From positions 1-44,906 of the forward strand of contig JABWCQ010000020.1 of NCBI GenBank assembly GCA_013360195.1: 44,906 nucleotides of DNA. Direction: 5' to 3'. Every line of letters starts with the position of its first letter. Within the stretch, counting starts at the first letter, position 1. The notes beneath the pieces are model-generated. The model saw only the letters and a program-made list of their open reading frames with translations. It was not told where the DNA came from and searched no databases. Below, piece by piece: positions 14,446-24,158 of the stretch. This stretch comes from a bacterium (GTDB lineage: Bacteria; Electryoneota; RPQS01). The translations under genes were made by a program, and so were the position numbers.

Positions 14446-14480
14446 AAAAAAAGCCCTCGAGGAATCCCTCGGGGGCTTTC
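14446..14480. terminator. Bidirectional terminator between tRNA-Gln and the subtilase gene
   Basis: AAAGCCCTCGAGG and CCTCGGGGGCTTT form a 13-pair stem (one G-T) around AATC (14463-14466). The minus strand continues with seven Ts, which suits the subtilase gene ending at 14499; the plus strand has CTTTCTGCTTT for the tRNA. Confidence 0.85.
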
Positions 14481-14498
14481 TGCTTTGCAAACAGGGGT

Positions 14499-17400
14499 TT
14501 ATTTCAACAGGAGAACTTTGTTCACCGCTTCCTTCGGTCCGGCTGTAACTCGGATGAAATAGAGTCCGCTGGGCAACTGTGCCGCATTCCAATGCACCGT
14601 GTGATACCCGGCGGGCAGGGATTCGGCAAGAATCTCGGCTGTGATTCGACCCAGCAAGTCAAAGGCAACAACAGAGACGTGCGACGCATGCGGCAAGGTC
14701 AGGGTGAATGACGTTGCGGGGTTAAACGGATTCGGATAGGCCGGCGAGAGGGAGAACTCACGCGGCATGCCCGCAGGTAGTTCAACGGCTGACGTCGGAT
14801 CGAAGATGAAGTGATTGCTGGTGTCACTGACTCCGCCGCCGTACTCGGCGATTAGATAATAGTTCCGGACTTGTGTGCCGACAATGGGGTCACGATATGT
14901 CTCAGTGGTCGCGGCGGCAAGCAGCGCGCCATCGCGGAAAATCAGGTAGCGTTCGAACTCGTCGAGCGATTCAGATTGCGGCGGCTCCCATGTAAGTATT
15001 AGCGTGTCATTGACTGCCTGTCCGGTGAGATTTCGCGGCGGGTCCAGCCTCCAGACTTCGATGTTCCAATGAGACAGTGAATCTTCACCAATTTGAATTT
15101 GTGCGACGGCACGTTCATAGCCGGGGAGCAGGAAGACTGCATCCCGCAATCCGGACAGGACATTCTCCGAGTTAAACGCTCCACTCATCACCGCAATATA
15201 CTCACAGCCCGCCCGAACCACCGCATGACTCCAATCATCGGGGAGCGGATGAGCGGTGACAGTGCCGCTCAAACTTCCGGTTGCAAAGGGGAGAGTGCGA
15301 GTCGTAAAGAGTAGGGCTGATCCTGCCCGGATTCCCCACGTGCGATTCCCGTTCGCACCGTTGAAAAGACACTGCACACCAGCGGATTCCGTGTGATTTT
15401 CGATACCGACGGTGGAAGAATTGGGAAGCTCAATTTGCTCGTAGAGCATCAGGAGTTCCGCATCACCGGTGGGAGTCGGCCACGCCGCAGGGTCAAAGAT
15501 TTGGAGCTGGCACGTAATGCTTAAGTCCGTCGCAGAAGCAAACTTGAAGTTCAGAAACTCAATAACGAGCCGGCAATTCAGCGTGTCATGATAGACACAG
15601 AACTCCGATTGTTCCGGGTCCCAATGCAGATTGTCCCAGAAGAGTGCCATCATGGCAGGCGGACCGGACGCACTCGGAATCTGGAAATTGAAGAAGGAGT
15701 GGTCGTGCGAAATCCCTGCGGCAATCCAGCCGTTTTCGTTGATGGTAATCGAGTCATACTCGAGACCGTAATAGCGGAACGGGAAGGGAGTGCGGACATA
15801 TACAGAAGAGTCCCGGTCCTCCACGGCATAGAGTGTGCCGCTGCCCCCGCGTGAGGGCGCGATTTCGAGCCAATCAAAGAGCGGCGGTATTCCGATGTCA
15901 AGATGGTCGTAGGCACGATAACCGTAGTTATCAGGTCCTTGCGGTTCGGAGAGAAGCGACAGCAAAAACAGTTCGAGTTCGATAGTCTGTCCCGTGGCAA
16001 TGGTGAAGGAAGTATCGGCGGTAACACCGCCGTAGGAAACTTCCAACACGTAAGACGAATCGCCCGGCACAGCTAATTCGAATTCACCGTTTGCATCCGT
16101 AATGAGTTGCGGCAAGGGAGTTCCGGGGAACTCCACCGTTGCTTCGGAAACCGGAATGTTTGCGCCGGCGCGCACCACACCGCGCACGGTTCCTTGCGGC
16201 AGAGAAGTCAGAGCGGCATCAACGCGAAGTGTTTCGGCGATTCCCAATTCCACATTTAGAGATTCCGGCATATAACCATACGCTCTGTAAATGAGCTGCC
16301 ACGTCGTATCACCGGGAAGAGATAGTGTGTATTCGCCGCTGGCGTTCGTTTGACGTACTCGGCTGCCGGCGCTGACGGTCGCATGTCCGAGCGGGCTTCC
16401 GGAGTTTTCATCTGTGACAACACCGGTCACGATGCTGCGGTTGGCGGAAATCTCCACAACGGCTTGATAGGCATCCACGAATCCGAATCCGAAGGTGTTG
16501 TCTTCACCCGCGTCACCGTAGTCAATCGCAGTGCGCATGAGAATGGACTTGATTTCACGCACTTCCGCATTGGGATTGGCCTCCCGCATCAGCGCGACTA
16601 TTCCAGCCACATGCGGTCCCGCCATCGAGGTGCCGCTTAAGCGGGTATAGTTCCCATCGGGGAATGAAGAGTAAACATCCACTCCGGGCGCACAGACTTC
16701 GGGCTTGATGAGCGAGAACGGCGGGCAGTCGGTCGGACCTCTGCTGGAGAACGAAGCGATGTTGTATGGCGGGATGGTGTCAGCATTGGCATCAACCGCT
16801 CCGACGGAGAACACGGTGACGGAGTCAATCTGCACCGTCGCCGGGCTGCGCAATGTACGACTCGACGGACCTTCATTTCCGGCGGAAAACGTGACAACCA
16901 CACCGGCCGCTTCGCAGTTCACAATGGCTTGGTTCCATAGCTGATAGCAGTCGGAGTAGCCCGAGAAGCGGCCGTCCACTCCCCATGAATTGTGAACAAC
17001 GTCGGGAACATCATCAAGCGTCGCGCTGTTGCTGTCGGGGTCGGCAAACCACTGGAATGCGGTGAGAATATCATTGTCAAAAGCATCACTGCTGCCCTGG
17101 TCAATCGCGTTGCAGGCTATCCACTGCGCCCCCGGCGCAACGCCGATGGAATCATTGGTAACGGTTGAATTGCCGCAAATGGTGCCCATGACGTGCGTGC
17201 CGTGTCCTCCGGACGGGCTGTCATCTTCGGGGAAAGTGGAATTGCGCACGACATCCAGCCAGCATTCATCTGCGGGTTCGCTCGTGCCGCGCCATCTTCC
17301 CGCCAGAGCCGGATGTGCGCCGTCTACACCGGTGTCAATATTTGCAACCAGTCTTCCCGCGCCGGTGTAACCGAGCTCGTACCACACCCGGCGTGCCCCG

Positions 17401-17945
17401 ATAGCGCGAACACCTGTTGGAACTCCATGGTTTTCATCCAACGGCAACGAACGTCCACGGTCATAATCAACTGGCTCGATAAGAGAAGGACTGAAGTTCA
17501 ACTCCATCCATTGCACATCTGGGTGCGATGCAATTTGTTGAAGAGCGGTGCGATTTCCGCGAAACACAATCGCATTCACAATCCAGTAAGGAGTGAAGCC
17601 GGAAACATCGCCCGCAAGTTTCAGTTCGTCCAGCATTAGCAGAAGCGGGAGTTGTGAGTCATGCGCCACGCGGCGCAGTTCATCCACAATCACTTGGTGA
17701 CGGTGCTGCCTGGTTGCGCGCATTTTGCTAAGTTCAAAATCAAGCGTGGCAATATCAGCTTGGTCAATAAGATAGGCGATGACGGTCAGCTCGTCGTCGG
17801 GCATTAGGTGCGTCAATTGAGCGACAATCTCATCACTTATCGCGTCGGAGATGCCGGCTTGCTCCACAGCGGACGCAGGGAGAAGCAGCGCGCAGAGGCA
17901 AAGCGCGGAAACGAGCAATCGAAGTGGGCAATGCGGGGAATTCAT
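14499..17945 (-). CDS. Secreted subtilisin-like (S8) serine protease with T9SS sorting tail
   Basis: From ATG 17945 the product has 1148 residues; the signal peptide (PLRLLVSALCLCALLLPASA) supports this start over 17990. A prodomain-like region (about 30-150) precedes the S8 domain with all catalytic residues: Asp204 in ANIDTGVDGAHP, His248 in GGHGTHVMGT, Asn357 in FSAGNEGP and Ser440 in LSGTSMAGPHVAG. Two carboxypeptidase-regulatory-like beta domains follow (about 505-670; GVVTDENSGSPLGHATV and GVVRAGANIPVSEATVEF). Next come beta-rich segments and a fibronectin-like part. The last 80 residues (YPNPFNPATSFTLTLP, FDLLGRITAEIL, LPSGLYFIRV) are a T9SS sorting domain. It should digest proteins outside the cell. 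It is flanked by a terminator and divergent from the beta-helix gene. Confidence 0.93.
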   Translation of the reverse strand: MNSPHCPLRLLVSALCLCALLLPASAVEQAGISDAISDEIVAQLTHLMPDDELTVIAYLIDQADIATLDFELSKMRATRQHRHQVIVDELRRVAHDSQLPLLLMLDELKLAGDVSGFTPYWIVNAIVFRGNRTALQQIASHPDVQWMELNFSPSLIEPVDYDRGRSLPLDENHGVPTGVRAIGARRVWYELGYTGAGRLVANIDTGVDGAHPALAGRWRGTSEPADECWLDVVRNSTFPEDDSPSGGHGTHVMGTICGNSTVTNDSIGVAPGAQWIACNAIDQGSSDAFDNDILTAFQWFADPDSNSATLDDVPDVVHNSWGVDGRFSGYSDCYQLWNQAIVNCEAAGVVVTFSAGNEGPSSRTLRSPATVQIDSVTVFSVGAVDANADTIPPYNIASFSSRGPTDCPPFSLIKPEVCAPGVDVYSSFPDGNYTRLSGTSMAGPHVAGIVALMREANPNAEVREIKSILMRTAIDYGDAGEDNTFGFGFVDAYQAVVEISANRSIVTGVVTDENSGSPLGHATVSAGSRVRQTNASGEYTLSLPGDTTWQLIYRAYGYMPESLNVELGIAETLRVDAALTSLPQGTVRGVVRAGANIPVSEATVEFPGTPLPQLITDANGEFELAVPGDSSYVLEVSYGGVTADTSFTIATGQTIELELFLLSLLSEPQGPDNYGYRAYDHLDIGIPPLFDWLEIAPSRGGSGTLYAVEDRDSSVYVRTPFPFRYYGLEYDSITINENGWIAAGISHDHSFFNFQIPSASGPPAMMALFWDNLHWDPEQSEFCVYHDTLNCRLVIEFLNFKFASATDLSITCQLQIFDPAAWPTPTGDAELLMLYEQIELPNSSTVGIENHTESAGVQCLFNGANGNRTWGIRAGSALLFTTRTLPFATGSLSGTVTAHPLPDDWSHAVVRAGCEYIAVMSGAFNSENVLSGLRDAVFLLPGYERAVAQIQIGEDSLSHWNIEVWRLDPPRNLTGQAVNDTLILTWEPPQSESLDEFERYLIFRDGALLAAATTETYRDPIVGTQVRNYYLIAEYGGGVSDTSNHFIFDPTSAVELPAGMPREFSLSPAYPNPFNPATSFTLTLPHASHVSVVAFDLLGRITAEILAESLPAGYHTVHWNAAQLPSGLYFIRVTAGPKEAVNKVLLLK

Positions 17946-18004
17946 CGTTCGCGGCTGTTGTATTGATATTGGGGGAATTTGGGTCAGCAATGTCTGACAG
18001 GAAT

Positions 18005-18033
18005 AAGTTACGGAGGCATGAAATGGAAATCAA
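18005..18033 (-). promoter_or_regulatory. Promoter of the subtilase gene
   Basis: On the minus strand TTGATT (18033-18028), 17 bases, TAACTT (18010-18005), about 60 bases before ATG 17945. The -10 box is weaker than in the other promoters here. Confidence 0.4.
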
Positions 18034-18163
18034 CTGTGCGTGAAAAACATTGCAATTTCAGACTTTGAACTCTTTTTAACGACATCCCGAAAAAACAAAG
18101 TGTTATCCTTGGCTCTTTGGATTGGAACACGTGATGACGATATAACAGGAGTAAAAATAAGTG

Positions 18164-18192
18164 TTGCTTGAAGCTACTATGAGGTATATATT
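18164..18192 (+). promoter_or_regulatory. Promoter of the beta-helix gene
   Basis: TTGCTT (18164-18169), 17-base spacer, TATATT (18187-18192). It is identical in both boxes and spacing to the tRNA-Gln promoter, which suggests strong constitutive expression by the housekeeping sigma factor. Confidence 0.55.
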
Positions 18193-18316
18193 ATAGTGTT
18201 GAAAACGGAATGAATTTGCCGTTGGAACTGAGAACTAGGACGTGACAGAATCTGATTTTGTGCAGGGAGGGTCACCACGGCTCTATCCTGAGGACAGTAG
18301 GTTAAGGAGGCACACA

Positions 18317-21300
18317 ATGGATCGTATCAAAGGGTTGTTGACTTGGGCGTTTCTACTTTGCATGGCATCGTCGGCACTTGCAGTCGATCTAAATGAGAGT
18401 TTCGACGGAACAACGTTTCCGCCGGTCGGTTGGCAGAGTTTTGAAACCGGCGACGGCGTAACTCTATGGAGCCGCACGACATCAAATACGCATTCCGGCA
18501 CGGCAAAGGCGCAGGTGACGGACGAGGATGTCATCGGTGTGGCGGAGCGGTGGTTGATTTCACCGAAACTGCACGTGAACGATGTGACGGATGAACTTTC
18601 CTATTGGCTGCGGACCCAATTTTCGTTTGTCGTGGACAACGATTCAATTTATGTTCGCTTAAGCGCGACGGATTCGCTGCCGTCCAGCTTCACGACTGTG
18701 CTTGCGCAATACAAGTGCGGCTCAGGCGGTGCGTTTATCAACGAGTACATTAACTACATCGTGAGTCTTGCTCCCTATGTCGGTCAGGATATCTACGTGG
18801 CCTTCGTGCACCGCGATGAAGGCGATGGCGGCAATCAGGTTTTTCTCGATGACGTGACTGGACCGGAACTGCTTGCTCCGCCGAACGAAGCAGGCTCACC
18901 GAGCCCCGCCAACGAAGCGGTCGGCGTGGCTGCCAACACGGACCTGCTCTGGGTAAATGGCATTGGCACGGAGACGGTGGATCTCTATTTGGCATGGACA
19001 TCGGACTCCGTGGTCAACGAAATCGCCGCGGCAAGGAAGATTAACAATGTGAACACCTCTTCCTATAATCCGCCTGCAGACCTTGCAAATGATCAGACCT
19101 ACTATTGGAAAGTTGTGACCCGCAATGTCTACGGCGAAACGGACGGACCAGTTTGGTCCTTTACCGTCGTAGGTGCGCCGCTATCCGGCACCTATGACAT
19201 TGGCGGTGCGACACCGGATTACGCAAGCTTCACGGAAGCGGTCGCGGCGCTGTACGGCAACGGTGTTGCCGGTCCTGTGACCTTTGATGTCTACGGTTCG
19301 GATTATGAAGAGCGCATTGAATTCATCGGCGCGATTCCCGGCGCAAACGCGACCAATCGCGTGACCTTTAATGATGCGTCCGGCACGGCGCGAATCCTCG
19401 ACTCGTCGGCCACGACCTCCTCAATTCCGGTTGTGCTCTTGAACGGCGCGAGCTTTATTACGTGGGACGGCATCGATATTTGGGCAAGCGTGGAAACGGA
19501 CAACTGTCTGCAGCTTCAGGGCGGTTCCGCGGAGAACATATTCCGTGACTGCGTGTTGGAATCGCATCTGGCGAGCACGGTTTCGCATGTGATTCGTCTG
19601 TTCGGCAACGGCAACAGCAACAACTTGTTCTCAGGTCTCGATTGCCGCAAGGGTATCGAGTGTATCTATCTGACATCCGGTGCGGCTCCAGCCAGCTCGG
19701 GCATCATTATTGAGAACTGCACGACCGTAAATTGCGAAATTGCGTTGTACACGGATGACTGCGACGGTTTAATTGTCCGCGATTGCGATTTTCAGGCCAA
19801 CGACAGCGGTTCTTCGAACTACGCCATTGAAACCGCATCATCCGCCGCAGGCACTACGATTCACATCTATCGCAACAAGATTCACAACGTCGTCGGCACG
19901 GGAACGATTGGCTTCCTGCGGGCGAACATGGGTGCAAACACGACGATTAACTTCCACAACAACTTCCTCTACGACGCCTTTACGTCGGGTACCGGAGGAT
20001 TGCAGGGGGTGTATGCCTCGAACGGTACGGTGAACTACTACTTCAACAGTATGTACATCGCCGACCTGAACGGCACCGGCGCAGTGCGCGGCTACTATAA
20101 AGCGGCGAGTGCTCAAACGGCAAACATTCAGAATAACATCTTCTATTTCGCCGAAGCCACCGCGGCAACCGATGTTTACTACGGTTTGTCGGCAGGGTAC
20201 AATCCCACCATTCTGGAAAACAATGCCTACTACAACGACGGCGGTACAAACTATCAGGTCTTCGACGTCGGAACGGTGGAATATAACAATCTCGCCGCAT
20301 TGCAGGCTGGCACGGATTATGAGAACTTCGGTGTTGAAGGCAATCCGGGCTTCGTGAGTGGAGCGGATTTGCATATTCAACCCGCCTTCACACTCGTGAG
20401 TAACGCCGGAGCGCCGATTGCAGGCATCACGGATGACATTGACGGTGATACGCGCACGGCGACACCGGACATCGGTGCCGACGAATATCAGGCTATGGCG
20501 CCGCCGAACGACTATGCTGTGCTCGAATTGATTGGCATCACCCCGCTCTATCCTGAAAATACGGTGACACCGATTAACGCCCGCGTACAGAACCGCGGCA
20601 GCGCGGCTCAGGTAAACATACCTATTCGTTTGTTCTATGCCAACACGCAAGTGCAGGAACTGCTTGTGAGTCTTGCTCCCGAAGAAGTTGACACTGTCGT
20701 ATTCTCCTGGACGACTCCGGCCGCTCCAAGCAGCGGAAATCTTGAAGTCCAGAGCTTCCTGCCAGGCGACGTAGACTCGGCCAATGACAGTGCCCTTGCG
20801 GCGGTACAGGTGGTCGGTTTGCCGATGTCGGGTGGTTATGACGTCGGCGGCGGCGACAACGACTATGCAACTGTCGCGGCCGCTGTTGCGGATTTGGCGT
20901 TACGCGGTGTAAGCGGCGCGGTCACATTCAATGTGTATGCAAACACCTACAATCAATCCGTGTCCGTTCCCGCGATACCCGGCGCATCCGCGACAAACAC
21001 CATCACATTTGTCGGTCTTGACCCGGCCTTGACTCCGCCGGAAATTGTCGCCGCCAGCCCGACCGTCCAATTGAACGGTGCGGACTACGTGACATTTGAG
21101 AACATCGATATCACCTGCACCGGCACGGGCCGGGCTGTGGAAATCACTGGCGACGCGGATTATAACACAATCAAGGATTGTGCGATTACCGGCGCAAGCG
21201 TGTCGGGCACATCCAACTACGGTGTGTACGTCGTCGGCGGTGGCAACGACAACAACGTGATTGAAAATGCCGTAATCTCCGGCGCCTACTACGGTGTGCG

Positions 21301-24013
21301 CTTAAGCGGCTCCTCGACCACAAGCGACCAGTCCAATGAGGTGCGCGGCTGTTCGATTCTCGAAGGCAAGTACGGTGCATATCTCGAGCGCCAGAACGGC
21401 AGCAGCGTTCACCATTGTGATATTCAACCCGGCTGGGCCAGCGCAGCGACGGAAATTTACGGCGTGTACGTGACGACCCACAATACGGGCAACACGACGT
21501 ACTCCTACAACAATCAGATACACAACTTCCGCTCGAGCACAACTTCGAACGGTGTCAATGTCAGCACATCTGCAGGCACGACCCACATTTCCTACAACAA
21601 TTTCATCTACGATTGGAACGTGACGGGCGGCACGGTGTATGGAATGCGCTCGACGACCGGCAACTCGGAGTTCTACAACAATAGCGTCCGAATCAACAAC
21701 GTTGCCACGACGGGCAACATTTACGGATTCTACATGACCGGTGCTTCGACGGCGGCCTCTCTGGTGAACAACATCCTGCAGCTTGACGTACCGACCGAAG
21801 AGTGCTGGTCAATCTACCTTGCCGGCGGCTCGCTCAGCAGTAACTACAACTGCGTATACGGTTCCGGAACGGGCTACAACGTCGGTTTCAGCGGCAGCAG
21901 CCATGCGACGCTCGCGGCTTGGAATGCGGCGACCGGTTTTGACGCCAACTCCGTGTCCGGCCTTGCGGGTTTCGTGGACGCGACGAATCTGCACATTGCA
22001 CCGACCTTTGACCTCGTAGACGGCGCGGGACAGACGGTTGCCATCGTAACCACCGATATTGACGACGAAACCCGCAACTCACCGCCCGATATCGGCGCCG
22101 ACGAATATGAATTCTCGTCCCTCGCGCATGACTACGGTGTGTATGCGATTGTCAACCTGCAGGCCAGCTACATCGGCGGCGTGCCGACTTCCATTCAAGC
22201 CGATATCGAAAACTTCGGCACGAATGCGGAAACGGACGTTCCGGTGCGGTTGTTCTACAACGGCGTTCAGCAATCAGAGCTCCTCGTCTCGCTGGCTTCA
22301 GGTGTGCGTGACACGATTTCACTGCCGTGGACTCCGCCGACATCCGATTTCGAAATCGGTCAGTTGGAAGTCCAGGCGTTCCTTGCAACGGATGCCTATG
22401 CGGACAATGACAGCGCAACCTCTGCGGTGACCGTGGTCGGACCTCCGATGTCGGGTATTTATGACCTCGGCGGCGGCAATAACGACTTTGCAACCTTTAA
22501 CGAAGCTGTGACCGCACTGCAGCAGCGCGGCATTGACGGTGAAGTGATTATCGAAGCGTATGACGGAACATATAACGAAAGCATCGTGCTGACTGCAATA
22601 AGCGGCGCGAATTTCGTGGACCGTGTCATTTTCCGTGCGCATCAATCACCTGAACTCGATGTCGTCATTCTTCAGGACGGAGTTGCTCCGCGTGTCGTGT
22701 ACTTTGACGGCGCGGACTTCATCACCTTTGAGGGCATTGACATCGTCGCCACCAACGCCACTAACGTCGCCGTCGAGTTGGACAACGGCGCACAGTACAT
22801 AACCCTGCGTGACCTCTCGATTACGGCGCGAGACAGTTCAAACTCCTCCACACGCGGTGTCAAGGTGAACTTTGACGGCAACGACAACTGCTTGGTGGAC
22901 GGAGTCACGATTCGCGGCGCGTTTTACGGTGTTCGCTGCGAAGGCGGAACAGGCACGGTGCTTGGTCTCGAAGTGATGAATTGCACGATTCTCGCGGCCA
23001 GCTACGGTGTCTATCTTGATGACGCGCATCTGGCGAATGTCCACCATAACGACATCGAGCCGCATGGCTATTCATCCACCTCCTGCTACGGAGTCTACGT
23101 GGCCGCCTTGACCGCGGATGACAGCGTGTTCGTGCATGCCAATCGGATTCATAACTTCCGCCACACCAACACGGGCAACTTCCCGGACGTTGCGGGGGTC
23201 TATTCCGGTCCCGGCACGACAGGTTATTCGTACGTGTTCAATAATTTCGTCTATGATTTCCAGACGAGCGGACCGGGAATCTTCGGTATTCGCAGCAGCA
23301 CGGGCAACACCTTTGCCGTGAACAACAGCATCCTGATGAACAACGTTGCAAACGGTGATGAAATTGCCGGTATCTATTTAGGTGCGGGCAGTGTGACGGC
23401 GTTGAACAACATTGTCAAAGTCGAACAGGACACCAACACCTGCTATGCGATTTGGAGGTCATCCGGTACGCTTGTGGAATCCAACTACAATTGCCTCTAC
23501 GGCACGGGCGCATTCTACAGCACAGGCCGCGATGGCGCGAATATTTTTGCCGACTTCGCAACCTGGCAGGCTTCGGGACGTGACGCGAACGGCATCGGCC
23601 TCGATCCCGGTTTCGTCAGCAACACCGACTTGCACATAGATACGCTGTCTTCGACCGTGGATGGATTGGCACAGCCCATTGCCCTGCTCACCGAGGACAT
23701 TGACGGCGATCCGCGCTCTGCGACAAATCCGGATATCGGCGCCGACGAGTACGAACCGTTTGCCGAAGCGCAGCCGGTGGTTGACCTGATTATCACCATC
23801 GACTACGATAACGGGAACGCGATATTGACTTGGACCGGCACCACGAATGCTCAAAGCTATGAAATCTATGCGTCGAACGTGTCCGATTTCGAGATCATTC
23901 CGGCAAACTCGCTGGGCAGCACGGCCGACACAACCTTTGTGGACATCGGTGCGCTGGCGGCAAGCAATATTCGATTCTATGTGGTGGTGGCCTCAACCGA
24001 ACCGGTTGAATAA
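18317..24013 (+). CDS. Giant secreted protein: choice-of-anchor J domain plus three beta-helix/CARDB-like modules
   Basis: From ATG 18317, with AAGGAGG six bases upstream, the product has 1898 residues; the signal peptide is MDRIKGLLTWAFLLCMASSA. Residues about 25-195 resemble a cleaved-adhesin/choice-of-anchor J domain (FDGTTFPPVGWQSF, VFLDDVTG). A fibronectin-like domain follows. Three modules of about 545 residues start near 19171, 20816 and 22439. Each opens with P.SG.YD.GG...DYA....AV..L, has a parallel beta-helix rich in NN.IYD turns, and closes with D(I)D(G)D.R...PDIGADEY. Modules 1 and 2 are followed by a CARDB-like domain (VPVRLFYN, LLVSLA, LEVQ.FL). The end is a fibronectin-like domain with no T9SS sorting tail. 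Beta-helix folds of this kind often bind or cleave polysaccharides, but no catalytic site is visible. Confidence 0.85.
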   Translation: MDRIKGLLTWAFLLCMASSALAVDLNESFDGTTFPPVGWQSFETGDGVTLWSRTTSNTHSGTAKAQVTDEDVIGVAERWLISPKLHVNDVTDELSYWLRTQFSFVVDNDSIYVRLSATDSLPSSFTTVLAQYKCGSGGAFINEYINYIVSLAPYVGQDIYVAFVHRDEGDGGNQVFLDDVTGPELLAPPNEAGSPSPANEAVGVAANTDLLWVNGIGTETVDLYLAWTSDSVVNEIAAARKINNVNTSSYNPPADLANDQTYYWKVVTRNVYGETDGPVWSFTVVGAPLSGTYDIGGATPDYASFTEAVAALYGNGVAGPVTFDVYGSDYEERIEFIGAIPGANATNRVTFNDASGTARILDSSATTSSIPVVLLNGASFITWDGIDIWASVETDNCLQLQGGSAENIFRDCVLESHLASTVSHVIRLFGNGNSNNLFSGLDCRKGIECIYLTSGAAPASSGIIIENCTTVNCEIALYTDDCDGLIVRDCDFQANDSGSSNYAIETASSAAGTTIHIYRNKIHNVVGTGTIGFLRANMGANTTINFHNNFLYDAFTSGTGGLQGVYASNGTVNYYFNSMYIADLNGTGAVRGYYKAASAQTANIQNNIFYFAEATAATDVYYGLSAGYNPTILENNAYYNDGGTNYQVFDVGTVEYNNLAALQAGTDYENFGVEGNPGFVSGADLHIQPAFTLVSNAGAPIAGITDDIDGDTRTATPDIGADEYQAMAPPNDYAVLELIGITPLYPENTVTPINARVQNRGSAAQVNIPIRLFYANTQVQELLVSLAPEEVDTVVFSWTTPAAPSSGNLEVQSFLPGDVDSANDSALAAVQVVGLPMSGGYDVGGGDNDYATVAAAVADLALRGVSGAVTFNVYANTYNQSVSVPAIPGASATNTITFVGLDPALTPPEIVAASPTVQLNGADYVTFENIDITCTGTGRAVEITGDADYNTIKDCAITGASVSGTSNYGVYVVGGGNDNNVIENAVISGAYYGVRLSGSSTTSDQSNEVRGCSILEGKYGAYLERQNGSSVHHCDIQPGWASAATEIYGVYVTTHNTGNTTYSYNNQIHNFRSSTTSNGVNVSTSAGTTHISYNNFIYDWNVTGGTVYGMRSTTGNSEFYNNSVRINNVATTGNIYGFYMTGASTAASLVNNILQLDVPTEECWSIYLAGGSLSSNYNCVYGSGTGYNVGFSGSSHATLAAWNAATGFDANSVSGLAGFVDATNLHIAPTFDLVDGAGQTVAIVTTDIDDETRNSPPDIGADEYEFSSLAHDYGVYAIVNLQASYIGGVPTSIQADIENFGTNAETDVPVRLFYNGVQQSELLVSLASGVRDTISLPWTPPTSDFEIGQLEVQAFLATDAYADNDSATSAVTVVGPPMSGIYDLGGGNNDFATFNEAVTALQQRGIDGEVIIEAYDGTYNESIVLTAISGANFVDRVIFRAHQSPELDVVILQDGVAPRVVYFDGADFITFEGIDIVATNATNVAVELDNGAQYITLRDLSITARDSSNSSTRGVKVNFDGNDNCLVDGVTIRGAFYGVRCEGGTGTVLGLEVMNCTILAASYGVYLDDAHLANVHHNDIEPHGYSSTSCYGVYVAALTADDSVFVHANRIHNFRHTNTGNFPDVAGVYSGPGTTGYSYVFNNFVYDFQTSGPGIFGIRSSTGNTFAVNNSILMNNVANGDEIAGIYLGAGSVTALNNIVKVEQDTNTCYAIWRSSGTLVESNYNCLYGTGAFYSTGRDGANIFADFATWQASGRDANGIGLDPGFVSNTDLHIDTLSSTVDGLAQPIALLTEDIDGDPRSATNPDIGADEYEPFAEAQPVVDLIITIDYDNGNAILTWTGTTNAQSYEIYASNVSDFEIIPANSLGSTADTTFVDIGALAASNIRFYVVVASTEPVE

Positions 24014-24034
24014 ATCCTCAGGATAACTTACATT

Positions 24035-24080
24035 ACAACGGGGACGCCCACGGGCGGTGTCCCCGTTGTGTCTTTATTTC
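24035..24080 (+). terminator. Terminator after the beta-helix gene
   Basis: ACAACGGGGAC (24035-24045) pairs with GTCCCCGTTGT (24059-24069), with an inner GCCC/GGGC helix, followed by the T-rich GTCTTTATTT. It lies 22 bases after the stop codon. Confidence 0.85.
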
Positions 24081-24158
24081 GGTTAGGACTGCTCATCCAA
24101 TTTGCAACAATACCGCGACTCTTCGGGAATTCGGGGAGTGTTCGGGTAAGGAGGACCC

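Larger units (their letters stand above)
17946..18316. other. Divergent intergenic region between subtilase and beta-helix genes
   Basis: This 371-base region has no gene. It holds two back-to-back promoters: one for the subtilase (18005-18033, minus) and one for the beta-helix gene (18164-18192, plus). The plus-strand leader is about 118 bases. The stretch between the promoters is AT-rich, and I see no clear operator. Confidence 0.6.

Noticed and set aside
19838-20650. 270-residue minus-strand frame within the beta-helix gene
   Set aside because: Antisense shadow; similar antisense frames recur at the equivalent points of the other modules.
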